Assembly: GCF_001884135.1 (NCBI RefSeq)
Contig: NZ_MAOC01000091.1
Location: forward strand, 62,001 to 126,000
Reading direction: 5' to 3'
Origin: Bacillus nitratireducens
GTDB lineage: Bacteria; Bacillota; Bacilli; Bacillales; Bacillaceae_G
Length of the DNA stretch: 64,000 nucleotides
Under the pieces are notes generated by a model. The model was not told the DNA's origin and made no database searches. It was given only the letters and a program-made list of their open reading frames with translations. The translations under genes and the position numbers were made by a program. Positions 7,851 through 18,101 of the stretch are shown piece by piece; position 1 is the first letter of the stretch, and each line of letters opens with the position of its first letter.

Positions 7851-10247
7851 TCACTTCGGCTCTAAAGTTAACACTTTCCCCTCTATCCCCTCCGTATTCA
7901 ATGTAGTCGTATGATACTCACCATTTACCCAATCATCTATTTGATCGTGATACCAATCGCTTCTAAAGTTTCCTGATTGTCCTGGTCCTACTATATGATA
8001 ACCGTTTGACATATCTTTCGTATCAATAACGAATCGCCAAGATGCCCCGTGATTGACAATACCGTTATCTCCGTAACTCGCTGCTTGAACAGTAACTTGA
8101 CTTCCGCCTATTGGAACTGGTTTCTCACGATTAAATGCGAGTAATGCTAATATACTAGATGATCTCGAAATTGGATGTGTAAAAGCAAGTTGATGGTAAT
8201 CGCCCCACTTCCACTCCGCAACATCGGGTCCATATTCCTTCTGCAATTTCTTCATTACATTTTCATACGATGTATGCACAACTTTTGTGAATCCTCCGTA
8301 CTTCGTAAACCAAGCGCTATTTTCTCCTGCTACTTGTTTTCGAATTAATTCATCAACTACTTGTGACTTCCCTTCAAATAACTCCATCACATCTTTCGGT
8401 ATTTCTTTTGAAAATAACGTATTCGAAATTTCTTTCATTAACAAATGGAATATTAATGGTGCCGCTTCATCTTTACTATCGTAAAAATTCCACTTTGTTA
8501 ATTGTTTTACGCCTTCTTTCTCTACTTCATTTAAAGATGTTTTATTTAACTCTTTTAAAAATATAGGAGCAAATTCTTTCCCGTATAAATTTTTTTGATC
8601 CATCTGTAAATCTTCTAAATCTTTCACCGTATACTTATCCTTCTCTTGCAAAAACTCTTGAATACGCATTTGCCTATACGGTTGCGCCCACGTATTACTA
8701 ATATGGTACGGATAATTATCATCAACAATTTTATTATTGGCAGTTGAAATAAACCCTTGTTTTGGATTTATTACTTTTGGAAGCTGATCAAACGGAATAT
8801 ATCCTTCCCATTCATATTCATCTGTCCATCCGGGAACTGGCAAACTCCCATCGCCTTTTTTACGCACTGGTATATTTCCGTTCGCTTTGTAAGCAATGGT
8901 TCCGTCATTTGATGCATATACAAAGTTTTGAGTTGGTGTATGAAAATCTTGAAGAGCAGTTTCAAACTCATTCCAGTCTTTCGCTTTATTCATATTTAAT
9001 ACAGCCTTTAATTCAGCGGAAGGTTCCAAAGCAGTCCATTTCAAAGCGAATACTGTTTTCGTTTTCTCTTTCCCTTTATCAGCAAACTCTGAAATGACTG
9101 GACCATGCCTCGTAACCGTCACGTTATACGGAATTGTTTTCCCGCCTTTTACTTTAATAGATTCATCAACAACCGTAGCTTTTTCCCACTTATCGTTATA
9201 CAAAAATTCATTTTCATTATTAGGATTTCGCTTCTCAATATATAAATCTTGCACATCAGGACCAGTATTCGTAACACCCCATGCTATTTTGTCATTGTGG
9301 CCTAATATAACACCTGGCACTCCCGCGAAAATAACGCCACTTACATTTAAATCTTTCATTTCAAGTTTCGATTGATACCATATGGAAGGCGTCGCAAGCG
9401 ATAAATGAGGATCATCCGCTAAAATCGGCTTACCAGACGCACTCTTTTCACCACTTATGACCCAGTTATTACTACCATTAAACTCTGGTGGAATGATCGT
9501 TTTTGCAAAACTCTGTGCTACATTCACATTTGTATTTTTCAGTTCAGCTAGCAATCTAGGTGCATCTTTCGGATATGTAGGAAATAACTCATTTGCTTGC
9601 TCTTTCGAAAGATTTTTCAGCGCCCAATATCGAAACGCCTGTCCATGCCAATGTCCGCCTAAATCAAACGCCATATACTTTCCAATTGTTAGAGAATCCA
9701 CGATTGACCATTCAGCAGGCTCATAACCTAATATAGTAAACTCAACCGGCAATCTCTTTTCCTCTTTTGCCTCGCGTATAAAAGCGTTCACTCCATCAGC
9801 AAATGACTGCAGGGCATATTTCGCTTCCCCATCATATTGACTAACAGACGCTTCGGCTGCTCGCCGTAAACCGAGCGTTCGAAACAACTTATCTCGATCA
9901 ACAGCTGCTTCCCCAACAACCTCACTTAACATACCAGAAGCTTGTCTTCTACTTAAATCCATTTGAAACAAACGATCTTGCGCTTGTACATACCCTTGCG
10001 AGAAATATAAATCATGCGCATTTTCCGCTTTAATATGCGGTACACCTTTACCATCCCGCTTCACCGTAACAGCATGTTGTATATCCTCTAGCTTTATCGT
10101 TCCATCTATCTTTGGCATAGATCTCAGCGTATATATGTTCAAAAAAATCGCTGTACAGATAACTAACAAAAGAACGATACTACTAGACCAAATAAAAATT
10201 CTCTTACCCCTAGTTCGTTTCTTCTTTATGACGACTTCCATATCCAT
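7851..10247 (-). CDS. Penicillin acylase-family N-terminal nucleophile hydrolase
   Basis: 798 residues with an N-terminal membrane anchor (about 15-40, RIFIWSSSIVLLLVICTAIF), so an extracytoplasmic enzyme. The family hallmarks are present: GVPHIKAENAHDLYFSQGYVQAQDRLFQMD near 68-97 in the alpha chain; then FNGSNNWVISGEKSASGKPILADDPH, where Ser259 is the predicted nucleophile exposed by autocatalytic cleavage after Gly258; then YQSKLEMKDLNVSGVIFAGVPGVILGHN. The length matches the roughly 800-residue class. Such enzymes hydrolyse amide bonds of acylated substrates, including penicillins and acyl-homoserine lactones in some members; the physiological substrate here is unknown. The ATG follows AAGGAGGGG at good spacing. 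Monocistronic, with its own terminator. Confidence 0.92.
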   Translation of the reverse strand: MDMEVVIKKKRTRGKRIFIWSSSIVLLLVICTAIFLNIYTLRSMPKIDGTIKLEDIQHAVTVKRDGKGVPHIKAENAHDLYFSQGYVQAQDRLFQMDLSRRQASGMLSEVVGEAAVDRDKLFRTLGLRRAAEASVSQYDGEAKYALQSFADGVNAFIREAKEEKRLPVEFTILGYEPAEWSIVDSLTIGKYMAFDLGGHWHGQAFRYWALKNLSKEQANELFPTYPKDAPRLLAELKNTNVNVAQSFAKTIIPPEFNGSNNWVISGEKSASGKPILADDPHLSLATPSIWYQSKLEMKDLNVSGVIFAGVPGVILGHNDKIAWGVTNTGPDVQDLYIEKRNPNNENEFLYNDKWEKATVVDESIKVKGGKTIPYNVTVTRHGPVISEFADKGKEKTKTVFALKWTALEPSAELKAVLNMNKAKDWNEFETALQDFHTPTQNFVYASNDGTIAYKANGNIPVRKKGDGSLPVPGWTDEYEWEGYIPFDQLPKVINPKQGFISTANNKIVDDNYPYHISNTWAQPYRQMRIQEFLQEKDKYTVKDLEDLQMDQKNLYGKEFAPIFLKELNKTSLNEVEKEGVKQLTKWNFYDSKDEAAPLIFHLLMKEISNTLFSKEIPKDVMELFEGKSQVVDELIRKQVAGENSAWFTKYGGFTKVVHTSYENVMKKLQKEYGPDVAEWKWGDYHQLAFTHPISRSSSILALLAFNREKPVPIGGSQVTVQAASYGDNGIVNHGASWRFVIDTKDMSNGYHIVGPGQSGNFRSDWYHDQIDDWVNGEYHTTTLNTEGIEGKVLTLEPK

Positions 10248-10313
10248 ATAACCCCTCCTTTCTCAAACTATTCGCTTCTATTTAAGGAAGAACCTTTTAG
10301 AAAAGTTGAAAAA

Positions 10314-10343
10314 CCCCCTTCATTTTCCTACAAATGAAGGGGG
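10314..10343 (-). terminator. Terminator of the DUF4132 gene
   Basis: CCCCCTTCATTT (10314-10325) and AAATGAAGGGGG (10332-10343) form a 12-bp stem, followed on the minus strand by TTTTTCAACTTTT. Confidence 0.88.
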
Positions 10344-10348
10344 ACTTC

Positions 10349-13300
10349 TTAACGTTTGTTACGCCAGCTTTCATTATGACCAAGATTTGACTCGGTCGCT
10401 AATTGCACATCATATAATACTTCACTAAAGAAGCGCTTATCTACTTGTTTTGGTACAATGCGTCTCTCATCATCAATTTCGTCATATTCATATGAACCAC
10501 GGTTCACTGTACCCGCTTTATAAAATTGAATCTCAAATACACATACATCTTCTTCACCTTCATATCCAATCGGCGCTCCGCTAAATGAAAGCTCTGCCCC
10601 TAATCCAGTGCGAGTATCTTCTTTATAAAATGTATAATAAACACCGCCATCTTGAACCGATCCGCGAGTCCATCCAAGTTTCGTCATCTTACCAAATAAC
10701 GAGCGACCATTTAACAAAATACCGCCAAATCTCTCAACATCAATCTTATCATTTTCCTCTACTACAAACACTGGACGTTCAATTTGTAGAAATGGCTGCA
10801 CAATTCCGGAATTTGTCAGTTGCTCTTTCCATAGCTCCTTTTCCGTTCCTGATAATTCTAACGGATGAATTAAACCAATAACATTTCCAGGTGAAAGTTC
10901 AGGGTTCTCTCCTATCATTGAATAAAATGTATCATCCGCCGCATAACGGAACATTTTCCGCAACGTTCCTTCCGTATATTCACCCCAAACAAGCGAAATA
11001 GCAAATTGCTTCATAATTGGATTTTCCAAAAATACCGATTTCCACGTATCATATGACCAGTAGCGTTTTCGTGATAGAGCGTCTTCCAAACGTTGTTTCT
11101 GCATAGAAAGAGCACTTCGAAGTTCTTTCTTTAATACGGCTAACTCTTTCTTAGCCTCTTCAGCTTTTTCTATATCATCTTTTGCATTCGGCTTTGGAAG
11201 TGACTTCATACGTTTTCCTTCTTCTGTCTCTAATTCAATTTTCGACTCAGAAGTTAAAATAGCAGTAAAACATCTATTCCCAAAATCAATCTCCTTCTCA
11301 CCACTTATATTGAAGCCAAGATCTGGTGCCAGTTGATCTTCCAACTCTTCTTCTGTTATACCACGTGTTTTCGCAGCAAGACTTAGTGCTTCTTTTGCCG
11401 CATTACGCACTAACTTATGCTTATATTTAAATGCCATCGCATGAATAGACACAAGTGCAAGCTTAGATGAGGACAACCCTAGAGCCCGAACAGCATCTGC
11501 TGCAATCTTCCCTCTCATATCAAGCACCCATTCATCAATTTGCTTTTTAAGTATACCGACCATTTTATCATCACTATACATGCCATATAACGAAAGAATA
11601 CCACGTTTCTTCACATCTGCATCTTGAGAAATCCATACTTGATATATTTCTTGTACATATTCCTTCAAGTCTTGTTCATTCAAAATAGTACTAATTACTT
11701 CAGCCGCATCTTTCTTCTCAATAACGGAATCTGATACATACTGATTTACATATGCTAGCGGAAGTTTTACATCGGCTATTTCATTTGAATTACGAAGACG
11801 AATTTGTGGTTCGTTCCCAATCCATTGCACAAATGAATTTCTTTTTTGTTCCGTTACTATACGACTGCAAAGTTCTTCTATATTTTCTGAATCTCCACCC
11901 ACTTCAAGTAACGGAGCAAATTTCCCAACAAAGGAAGCATTCTTCTTTTCTTGTAAAGCTTCCTGTACAAGTTGTATATATTTTTCAATCTTATACTCTA
12001 TTAGTATCTTCATCACATTTTCACGAACAATTTTCTTTTTATTATGAAGTTCAGCTGCTACATCTACCGCAGCTCCTACATCTTTTGAAAGAATTTCCAC
12101 TACAGACTCACGCATTTTTTTAGATGAATCTCCTAAGCATTTGATCAAAATGGGACGCATTTTGATCATGTTATCCTTTGCTAACTCTTCTAAAATATAC
12201 GCTTTGGCCACAGCAGAATACTCATCAAATCGTTCAATTATGTACGCTTGTTCTTTTACAATGACATGAACAAGCGCTTCCTTCGCCTTGTTTCTCTCTT
12301 CACTGTAGCATGCAGCTTGTTCAACTGCATAAGTGATAAGCTTTTCCTTACTTAATCCATACGAAAGAAGATCTTCTAATACTTGTTTCGGTTCTATCCC
12401 TCTGACAGAACATTCGTACAGAAGTTCGTATAAATTAACGTTATATTCATCTCCGAATTGCAGTGTAAGTACAGCTTCCCTCTTCGCTACATCATCTACA
12501 TCCCAAAGGAGCGCAACCTCTACTACTGGCATCCCCCAATACATACTTCTATACTTAGGATTTTTAAGTATTTGCTCCATATCCTCAAGTGACAATTTCC
12601 CTAGTAAATAATCACGATATGTATCACGTATTGTAGACAATTTAATTTGCAAAGCAGCGACAAAAAATTCTTCTCGCATTCTCCCTCTATTTAACTCATA
12701 CCCTTTTTCAGCTAACGTTCGTGCGATAATGAGATAATTAATTTTACTTACATATTGCAAAGTACGTTGAACAAATTCAGGATTTTCTTCCGCCATGAAG
12801 CATAGCAATTCATATTCATACGTCTTACAAAATTCTCCATTATTTAAATCATGTTGCCTCAAGCGATGTGCAAAAAAACGTTCCTCAGAAATCCAAAACT
12901 GTTTACAAAAACTTTGAATTTCATCATAGGTTTTCTTATTTACACTCCCTGTTCGTTTATGGTTTTGAGGCTGATTGAGAGCTTGGCACACATAACGCGT
13001 AGCATAGTTTATAAAACCCCAAACATTTTTCTTCGCTACTATTTCAACATATCGCTTCGCAACATTTGAATACTTATGAATACTAAATAATAGCCGCCAA
13101 ATGTATTCTGGTAAGCTTCCACCTAAAAATAATTCCCTATCACTTTCACCTTTTATATATCTTTCAACTGCTTCAATCTTTTCCTTTTCTCCATTCAAAT
13201 TCAATATAAATTCAGCATGTTCTTTTAATCTCTCGTCCAATAAAGAGCTATATGTACAGAATCTCTCATAATCTACTTCAAACATTACGAGAAGTAAAGA

Positions 13301-13768
13301 TAATTGCTGCTGATTTGGTAAAGTGTGTAATTGTTCCTCTATATAGTTCGGATTCTCTTTTGTTAGCCCTTTAAGAAAAACATACGCTTCATCCACATAA
13401 CTTGAAATATTAGTTAAATATTTACATGCAATTCCTACAAGTTTATCTAAAGGCAGTGCACTTTTTTCTAAATAAATCTTCATATTAGCAAAATCCACAT
13501 ATTTAAACCTTATTATAAGAACATTTAACAATTGCTCCCCTAGCAAATAATAAAATAATCGAAAGAAAGCCGGATCTTGTTTATATACTTTTCTAAAATC
13601 GCTTATAAACTGCTCTGCAAAATCGGCTCTCTTTTGATCTCTAATTGTCGTTAGTTGAATAGCTTTTAAAATTGCTTCTTCTCTCGATTCTAAATATCGC
13701 AGCGCTAATTGTTTCTGCTCTTCTGTCATATTAATATATTGAAACAACTTTGATGTACTGTTTGTCAA
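10349..13768 (-). CDS. Large HEAT-repeat protein with C-terminal DUF4132 domain
   Basis: A 1,139-residue soluble protein from a TTG at 13766-13768, eight bases after GGAGG; an ATG six codons earlier overlaps that ribosome-binding site. The first 900 residues are helical and repetitive. HEAT-like repeats are clear around 520-640 (EELAKDNMIKMRPILIKCLGD, KKMRESVVEILSKDVGAAVD) and 740-830. A coiled coil lies at about 885-920 (EKAEEAKKELAVLKKELRSALSMQKQRLEDAL). The last 200 residues carry the DUF4132 pattern (RKRYWSYDTWKSVFLENPIMKQFAISLVWG, then FYKAGTVN). DUF4132 proteins include E. coli YehI; their function is unknown, and scaffold-type binding is inferred from the repeats. Monocistronic. Confidence 0.78.
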   Translation of the reverse strand: MTNSTSKLFQYINMTEEQKQLALRYLESREEAILKAIQLTTIRDQKRADFAEQFISDFRKVYKQDPAFFRLFYYLLGEQLLNVLIIRFKYVDFANMKIYLEKSALPLDKLVGIACKYLTNISSYVDEAYVFLKGLTKENPNYIEEQLHTLPNQQQLSLLLVMFEVDYERFCTYSSLLDERLKEHAEFILNLNGEKEKIEAVERYIKGESDRELFLGGSLPEYIWRLLFSIHKYSNVAKRYVEIVAKKNVWGFINYATRYVCQALNQPQNHKRTGSVNKKTYDEIQSFCKQFWISEERFFAHRLRQHDLNNGEFCKTYEYELLCFMAEENPEFVQRTLQYVSKINYLIIARTLAEKGYELNRGRMREEFFVAALQIKLSTIRDTYRDYLLGKLSLEDMEQILKNPKYRSMYWGMPVVEVALLWDVDDVAKREAVLTLQFGDEYNVNLYELLYECSVRGIEPKQVLEDLLSYGLSKEKLITYAVEQAACYSEERNKAKEALVHVIVKEQAYIIERFDEYSAVAKAYILEELAKDNMIKMRPILIKCLGDSSKKMRESVVEILSKDVGAAVDVAAELHNKKKIVRENVMKILIEYKIEKYIQLVQEALQEKKNASFVGKFAPLLEVGGDSENIEELCSRIVTEQKRNSFVQWIGNEPQIRLRNSNEIADVKLPLAYVNQYVSDSVIEKKDAAEVISTILNEQDLKEYVQEIYQVWISQDADVKKRGILSLYGMYSDDKMVGILKKQIDEWVLDMRGKIAADAVRALGLSSSKLALVSIHAMAFKYKHKLVRNAAKEALSLAAKTRGITEEELEDQLAPDLGFNISGEKEIDFGNRCFTAILTSESKIELETEEGKRMKSLPKPNAKDDIEKAEEAKKELAVLKKELRSALSMQKQRLEDALSRKRYWSYDTWKSVFLENPIMKQFAISLVWGEYTEGTLRKMFRYAADDTFYSMIGENPELSPGNVIGLIHPLELSGTEKELWKEQLTNSGIVQPFLQIERPVFVVEENDKIDVERFGGILLNGRSLFGKMTKLGWTRGSVQDGGVYYTFYKEDTRTGLGAELSFSGAPIGYEGEEDVCVFEIQFYKAGTVNRGSYEYDEIDDERRIVPKQVDKRFFSEVLYDVQLATESNLGHNESWRNKR

Positions 13769-13903
13769 ACCCTGTTCCTCCCGCATCTTTTTATCTATTT
13801 ATAAAAAATAAAATACCCATATATAATTCCTCTATCATTCAAAAATAGTATAGCATATAATCCACCTAATACGAACGTATATTCTATATCGTATTTATAT
13901 AAA

Positions 13904-14674
13904 TTAAAAAACACTACTCAAAATACTTCTCCTTCGCTCTAAATTTCCCATCACACTCTTTTCTTCACCAGCATTCTCCGCCTTTTTATTACACCAATTC
14001 CTCAAAATCCCCTGCACATAATCGAACGTCCCCTTATTATTCTCAAACGCAATTTTAAGTGCCTCTAGTACTTTATCTCCTGAAACTCTTTGTATCCACC
14101 CCTTTAATCCCTTCACGATATATGGAGATAAACTACTAATATTTTGTTCGTAAAACTTGTAAACTTCACTATGCAGAGTGACCTCCTCTACTATTTCTAC
14201 CTCTTCCTTCTCTTGAATAATTACTTGTTGTGAATTACTACTAATCTCTTCCTCTGGCATTCCAAAATACTGAAGTAATAACGGAATCTTGCGTCCTTCT
14301 TCAAGACATTTACGCAAAAACTTATGTAGGAACTCTTTACTTTTTACCATCTTTAGCTCACGTAATACACATTTCTCTATGTTCGTATTAAAAATAGGAT
14401 TATATTGTAACCAATTTATAATGAATAACTCTTTCGTTTCCGCATCATATAAAATCTTCCCGTATTCCACAAACCGGTTCAATAACTTCTCAACAGTTTC
14501 CATACTGTAACCAGTTTCAAGCTCTGCCAAACGCTTTGGTAATATGTAAATACCACATTGCTTCGTTTTCGTACCAGTTAACAAATATATGTAAAAATAA
14601 CGCTCTTCTGGCGTTAAATCTAAAATGAATTCATCTTGCCAAAAGTTCACTTGCACATTACGGTACACCGCCAT
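13904..14674 (-). CDS. DnaD-domain replication-type protein
   Basis: 256 residues. The N-terminal 110 residues resemble the winged-helix DnaD-N/phage replication fold (MAVYRNVQVNFWQDEFILDLTPEERYFYIYLLTG, then ETGYSMETVEKLLNRFVEYGKI). Residues 165-235 form the DnaD C-terminal helical domain with VYKFYEQNISSLSPYIVKGLKGW and a final GTFDYVQGILRNWCNK, the YxxxIxxxW motif that contacts DNA. DnaD-like proteins remodel DNA and help load the replicative helicase; many copies in Bacilli are of phage or plasmid origin. It stands alone here, without replication neighbours, so it may be a chromosomal paralogue or prophage leftover. The ATG follows GGGAGGGAAACTG. Confidence 0.85.
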   Translation of the reverse strand: MAVYRNVQVNFWQDEFILDLTPEERYFYIYLLTGTKTKQCGIYILPKRLAELETGYSMETVEKLLNRFVEYGKILYDAETKELFIINWLQYNPIFNTNIEKCVLRELKMVKSKEFLHKFLRKCLEEGRKIPLLLQYFGMPEEEISSNSQQVIIQEKEEVEIVEEVTLHSEVYKFYEQNISSLSPYIVKGLKGWIQRVSGDKVLEALKIAFENNKGTFDYVQGILRNWCNKKAENAGEEKSVMGNLERRRSILSSVF

Positions 14675-15115
14675 CAGTTTCCCTCCCGCTCTTTACTAGC
14701 AAATAGGAAAATTCCAATCCTTCAATATAAATATAGGAATGAGCAAAAGGTTTTGGCATTCGAGTTCCAATTTTTTTACTACTACCACGCCGGTTTTATT
14801 TTTTCGCACTTGTTTTGTTCTTGTAGTTGTTTTTGTTTTGTTTTTTCTTAGTGATTTATTACTTGGTAGGTGCTTATGAGGGGCTTTGAAAGGGCTTATA
14901 TTGTTTTCATTCCCCTCTTGTCTGATGTCTAATTACAAATGTCGCCAACAATCTTCATACATTGCAGGCCATCATTATGATTCACCTACTCATATTTACC
15001 CGAAAACAAAAAGCACCCGTTGCCTTCGTAGACAATTCAGTGCTTTAAGGTTGAAAGTTTATAAATAAAAGTGTCTATAATCGTAATAGTTGATTGAAAT
15101 ACAATTCTGTTACAT
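14675..15115. other. Gene-free interval with T-rich tract
   Basis: A plus-strand T/G-rich stretch (about 14800-14850, repeated TTGTT units) and unremarkable AT-rich sequence. A weak AAAGCAC...GTGCTTT hairpin lies at about 15010-15046. No convincing gene. Confidence 0.5.
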
Positions 15116-15697
15116 TTATTTTAGTAACGATAATATGATACATACCGTATTATCTACAACTGAACGTTCTGGGCGAGATTTCATTAACACTGTTAATCCA
15201 ATTAATGAAGTGACTAGCGTTTGCGCCAATGCTTTAGCATTCACATCACTTTGTAATTCTCCAGACTGAATACCTTTGGCAATCAATTCTTGAAATATAA
15301 CTGAAAGATACATTTGATGTTCTCTAGTCAACACTTCAAATTTTTCATTATGAGGAGAAAGCTCCACCATTGTGTTAATACAAAAACAGCCTTTATTTGA
15401 TTCTCTTTTATATTCCTCTTCCACCATATCTTCAAAAAATGTACGAATGGCCTCTTTTACAGATTGTTCCTTTTGAAGTTTTGTTCGAATGCTAGTCGCA
15501 TGTATATTTGTGTATCTCCGTAGTGCAGCTTCAAACAGCCCTTCTTTATCACCAAATGCTGCATATAAACTCGGTCTTTGTATTTCCATTTTAGCAGTTA
15601 GATCGCTTAATGAAGTAGCGGCGTATCCTTTTTCCCAAAAAAGTTGCATAGCAGCATCCAAAGCTTTTTCTTTATCAAATTCACGTAGTCGAGCCAT
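15116..15697 (-). CDS. TetR/AcrR-family repressor of the divergent efflux gene
   Basis: 193 residues. The N-terminal HTH (residues 7-53) has the TetR pattern FDKEKALDAAMQLFWEKGYAATSLSDLTAKMEIQRPSLYAAFGDKEGLFEAAL. The C-terminal region is helical ligand-binding, with GCFCINTMVELSPHNEKF typical of the YxaF/LmrA-like branch. It is divergent from an MFS transporter with 221 bases between. A perfect TACCG-TT-CGGTA dyad between that gene's promoter and its start is the likely operator, so this protein probably represses the pump and is released by an unknown drug or metabolite. The ATG follows AGGAGGGATTAA. Confidence 0.9.
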   Translation of the reverse strand: MARLREFDKEKALDAAMQLFWEKGYAATSLSDLTAKMEIQRPSLYAAFGDKEGLFEAALRRYTNIHATSIRTKLQKEQSVKEAIRTFFEDMVEEEYKRESNKGCFCINTMVELSPHNEKFEVLTREHQMYLSVIFQELIAKGIQSGELQSDVNAKALAQTLVTSLIGLTVLMKSRPERSVVDNTVCIILSLLK

Positions 15698-15828
15698 TTA
15701 ATCCCTCCTCTTTCTTCACCTGTTTTCTAACTTATACATCACGTTTTTATGTACTAATCAGTATATTATATATTGTATTAAATTATAAATGATATGTCAA
15801 AATAAACTAAAAATTATCCACAATTCAC

Positions 15829-15887
15829 TTGACACAATAACTTATCCCTGATTATATTTTAATTAAGAAATAAAATACCGTTCGGTA
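15829..15887 (+). promoter_or_regulatory. Promoter and TetR-type operator of the MFS gene
   Basis: TTGACA (15829-15834), a 17-base spacer and TTATAT (15852-15857) form a good sigma-A promoter. TACCGTTCGGTA (15876-15887), a perfect dyad, lies about 20 bases beyond the -10 box, where a bound repressor would block transcription. Confidence 0.7.
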
Positions 15888-15918
15888 CATTATTTTAAAA
15901 ACAAAAGGAGATGATATT

Positions 15919-17166
15919 ATGGATGCTAAAGAAAAAATGACAACCGCTCTTACACAGAATAATGATCAGTTCCAATCAACTATCAATACAATCATGCCCC
16001 GCTATATAACTCTATTATTTTCAATAGCTTGCGGGATGGCTGTGGCGAATATATACTTCGCTCACCCTCTACTTGATTCTTTATCAAATGAGTTTAAGAT
16101 CAACCATTCAACTATTGGTGTCGTTATTACTATTACTCAAGTTTGTTATGCACTCGGATTACTTTTATTAGTTCCACTTGGTGATTTGTTAAACCAAAAA
16201 AGACTTATTATTGTTCAAATGCTTTTATCCGTTTTCGCTTTAATTGTGATCGGATTCGCTCCTTCAAGCACCGTACTTTTTATAGGTATGGCCTTAGTCG
16301 GAATCCTTGCGACTGTTACGCAGACACTCGTCGCATACGCATCCATTTTAGCTAATCCAAAAGACCGTGGGCGAATAGTAGGTTTCGTCACGAGTGGTGT
16401 CGTAATAGGAATTCTACTTGCACGTACATTTGCCGGAACATTAACAGATCTAGCCGGATGGCGTTCCGTTTATCTTACCTCTGCTGTACTTATGCTCTTC
16501 GTAATTGGTTTGTTATATCGTAATTTACCTAATTTTGAACATAAAAAAACAGCTATGACCTATCGTAAATTATTACATTCCGTTCTCTTATTATTTGTAG
16601 AAGAGCGCCACTTACGCATTCGCGGAATATTAGCATTGCTCATTTTCACTTCATTCAGTATTTTATGGACTTCATTAGTTTTACCTCTAAGTGCTGCACC
16701 ATATAATCTATCACATACAGCTATCGGAGTATTTGGTCTTGCTGGAGTTGCTGGTGCATTAGCTGCCACTAAGGCCGGACAACTTGCTGATCGCGGATTC
16801 GGAGAAAGAACTACTGGCATAGCCTTATCCTTATTATTACTTTCATGGCTCCTAATTAAATTAATGAACCATTCTCTATTCCTACTAGTTATCGGTGTTA
16901 TCCTTTTAGATTTAGCTGTGCAAGCTGTACATGTCACCAATCAAAGTATGCTTTTCACAGTGCGTCCAGAAGCGAGAAGTCGCCTCACTGCCAGTTACAT
17001 GATTTTCTATTCTATCGGCAGTGCAACAGGTGCGATTCTTTCAACCAACATTTATGCAAGCTACGGATGGAACGGAGTTTGTATATTAGGTGCATCCGTT
17101 AGTGCTTGTGCTCTTTTATTTTGGGCAATGACCTTACGGCGATCATCACAGCTGAACGAAGAATAA
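15919..17166 (+). CDS. MFS drug/metabolite efflux transporter
   Basis: 415 residues, 12 predicted membrane segments. The MFS signature after TM2 reads GLLLLVPLGDLLNQKRLIIVQML (motif A, G-x-L-x-D-x-x-x-x-K/R). N-terminal motif: ACGMAVANIYFAHPLLDSL, characteristic of the AraJ/YdhP-like branch of drug:H+ antiporters. The start ATG follows AAAGGAGATGATATT. Divergent from, and presumably repressed by, the TetR protein. Substrate not predictable. Confidence 0.88.
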   Translation: MDAKEKMTTALTQNNDQFQSTINTIMPRYITLLFSIACGMAVANIYFAHPLLDSLSNEFKINHSTIGVVITITQVCYALGLLLLVPLGDLLNQKRLIIVQMLLSVFALIVIGFAPSSTVLFIGMALVGILATVTQTLVAYASILANPKDRGRIVGFVTSGVVIGILLARTFAGTLTDLAGWRSVYLTSAVLMLFVIGLLYRNLPNFEHKKTAMTYRKLLHSVLLLFVEERHLRIRGILALLIFTSFSILWTSLVLPLSAAPYNLSHTAIGVFGLAGVAGALAATKAGQLADRGFGERTTGIALSLLLLSWLLIKLMNHSLFLLVIGVILLDLAVQAVHVTNQSMLFTVRPEARSRLTASYMIFYSIGSATGAILSTNIYASYGWNGVCILGASVSACALLFWAMTLRRSSQLNEE

Positions 17167-17230
17167 TTCATTTATGTTTAAATACGTGTTTTTCTACAAG
17201 ACTATAAAATAGTATTTACTTTTTAACACA

Positions 17231-17267
17231 AATCAACGGCATTTTTATATGAAAAATGCTGTTGATT
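17231..17267. terminator. Hairpin between convergent genes
   Basis: AATCAACGGCATTTTT (17231-17246) pairs with AAAAATGCTGTTGATT (17252-17267), 15 of 16 Watson-Crick plus one G-T. It lies between the convergent MFS and lipoprotein genes; the T-run after the stem is short. Confidence 0.6.
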
Positions 17268-17311
17268 CACAATTTCATGATAAAAGATCCTATACTATCG
17301 AAATACATCTA

Positions 17312-17770
17312 CTACAAATTCCCTTTAACGTTTTCGACAATCTCATTTATTGTATTTCGATCAAACTTATCACTAATTTCGTATGTATCACGATCTCCTA
17401 CTAGTTGTACGCCTACGATATCGTTGCGGTCCTTACCAAATTGCACTTCAATAATAGACCCCTGCTCTATCTGTTTCCAAATGTAACCTGCTTCCTCTTT
17501 ATTATCTAAAATAATACAATCCTCAATATTTTCATCAATTCCAATTAACTTGTTATCATCTATAAACCCAACCTCATATTGTTGACGTTCTTTCGCTTTG
17601 CCGCTTACTAATATACCTTTGCTACCATATGAATAATCCATATAGTTCTTTTTCTCAGATTGTACCGCTTTTGTCTCTTGTGTTTTAGTTTTTTCAGCAT
17701 TCCCACAACCCATGATAAGACTAATTGGCATCACCATAGTTAGTACTACCCTAGTAAACTTCTTTATCAT
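17312..17770 (-). CDS. Uncharacterised lipoprotein
   Basis: 152 residues with a lipoprotein signal (MIKKFTRVVLTMVMPISLIMGC, lipobox IMGC, Cys22). A charged linker follows (KTKTQETKAVQSEKK), then a beta-rich C-terminal domain of about 100 residues (KGILVSGKAKERQQYEVGFIDD). I do not recognise the family. It is expected to be anchored on the outer face of the membrane. The start ATG follows GAGGTTGATTCTAA. It stands alone and is convergent with the MFS gene. Confidence 0.75.
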   Translation of the reverse strand: MIKKFTRVVLTMVMPISLIMGCGNAEKTKTQETKAVQSEKKNYMDYSYGSKGILVSGKAKERQQYEVGFIDDNKLIGIDENIEDCIILDNKEEAGYIWKQIEQGSIIEVQFGKDRNDIVGVQLVGDRDTYEISDKFDRNTINEIVENVKGNL

Positions 17771-18101
17771 TTAGAATCAACCTCACATATTTAATGTAAA
17801 ACTCCATTTATTACCTTATTAAAGGATAACATGATACTAAAGCAAAAGCGTCAAAGAGAAAGCATTATTTACATCCCCTCACTATGTGGAGAGCCATACA
17901 TCCGTATTGTTTCTTCTCCCTTTTATCTTAATGTTGTATCTTCACAACAATAAAGAACTAACTGAATTATCAAGAAATTACAGAAAGTAGACATCCTACT
18001 CACATAAGATTTAAAATTGGAAAGTATGGAAGACATGATAAAAGATATAGGTTAACTCGCAATTAAAATGGTCTTTATATTAAGGAAGAAAGTGCACAGC
18101 T
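17771..18101. other. Gene-free interval
   Basis: Between the divergent lipoprotein and alkylation-repair genes. AT-rich; no repeat or small ORF that I would defend. Confidence 0.5.

Noticed and set aside
10585-13069. Several plus-strand frames of 70-120 residues within the DUF4132 gene
   Set aside because: Antisense shadows of one continuous 1,139-codon frame.
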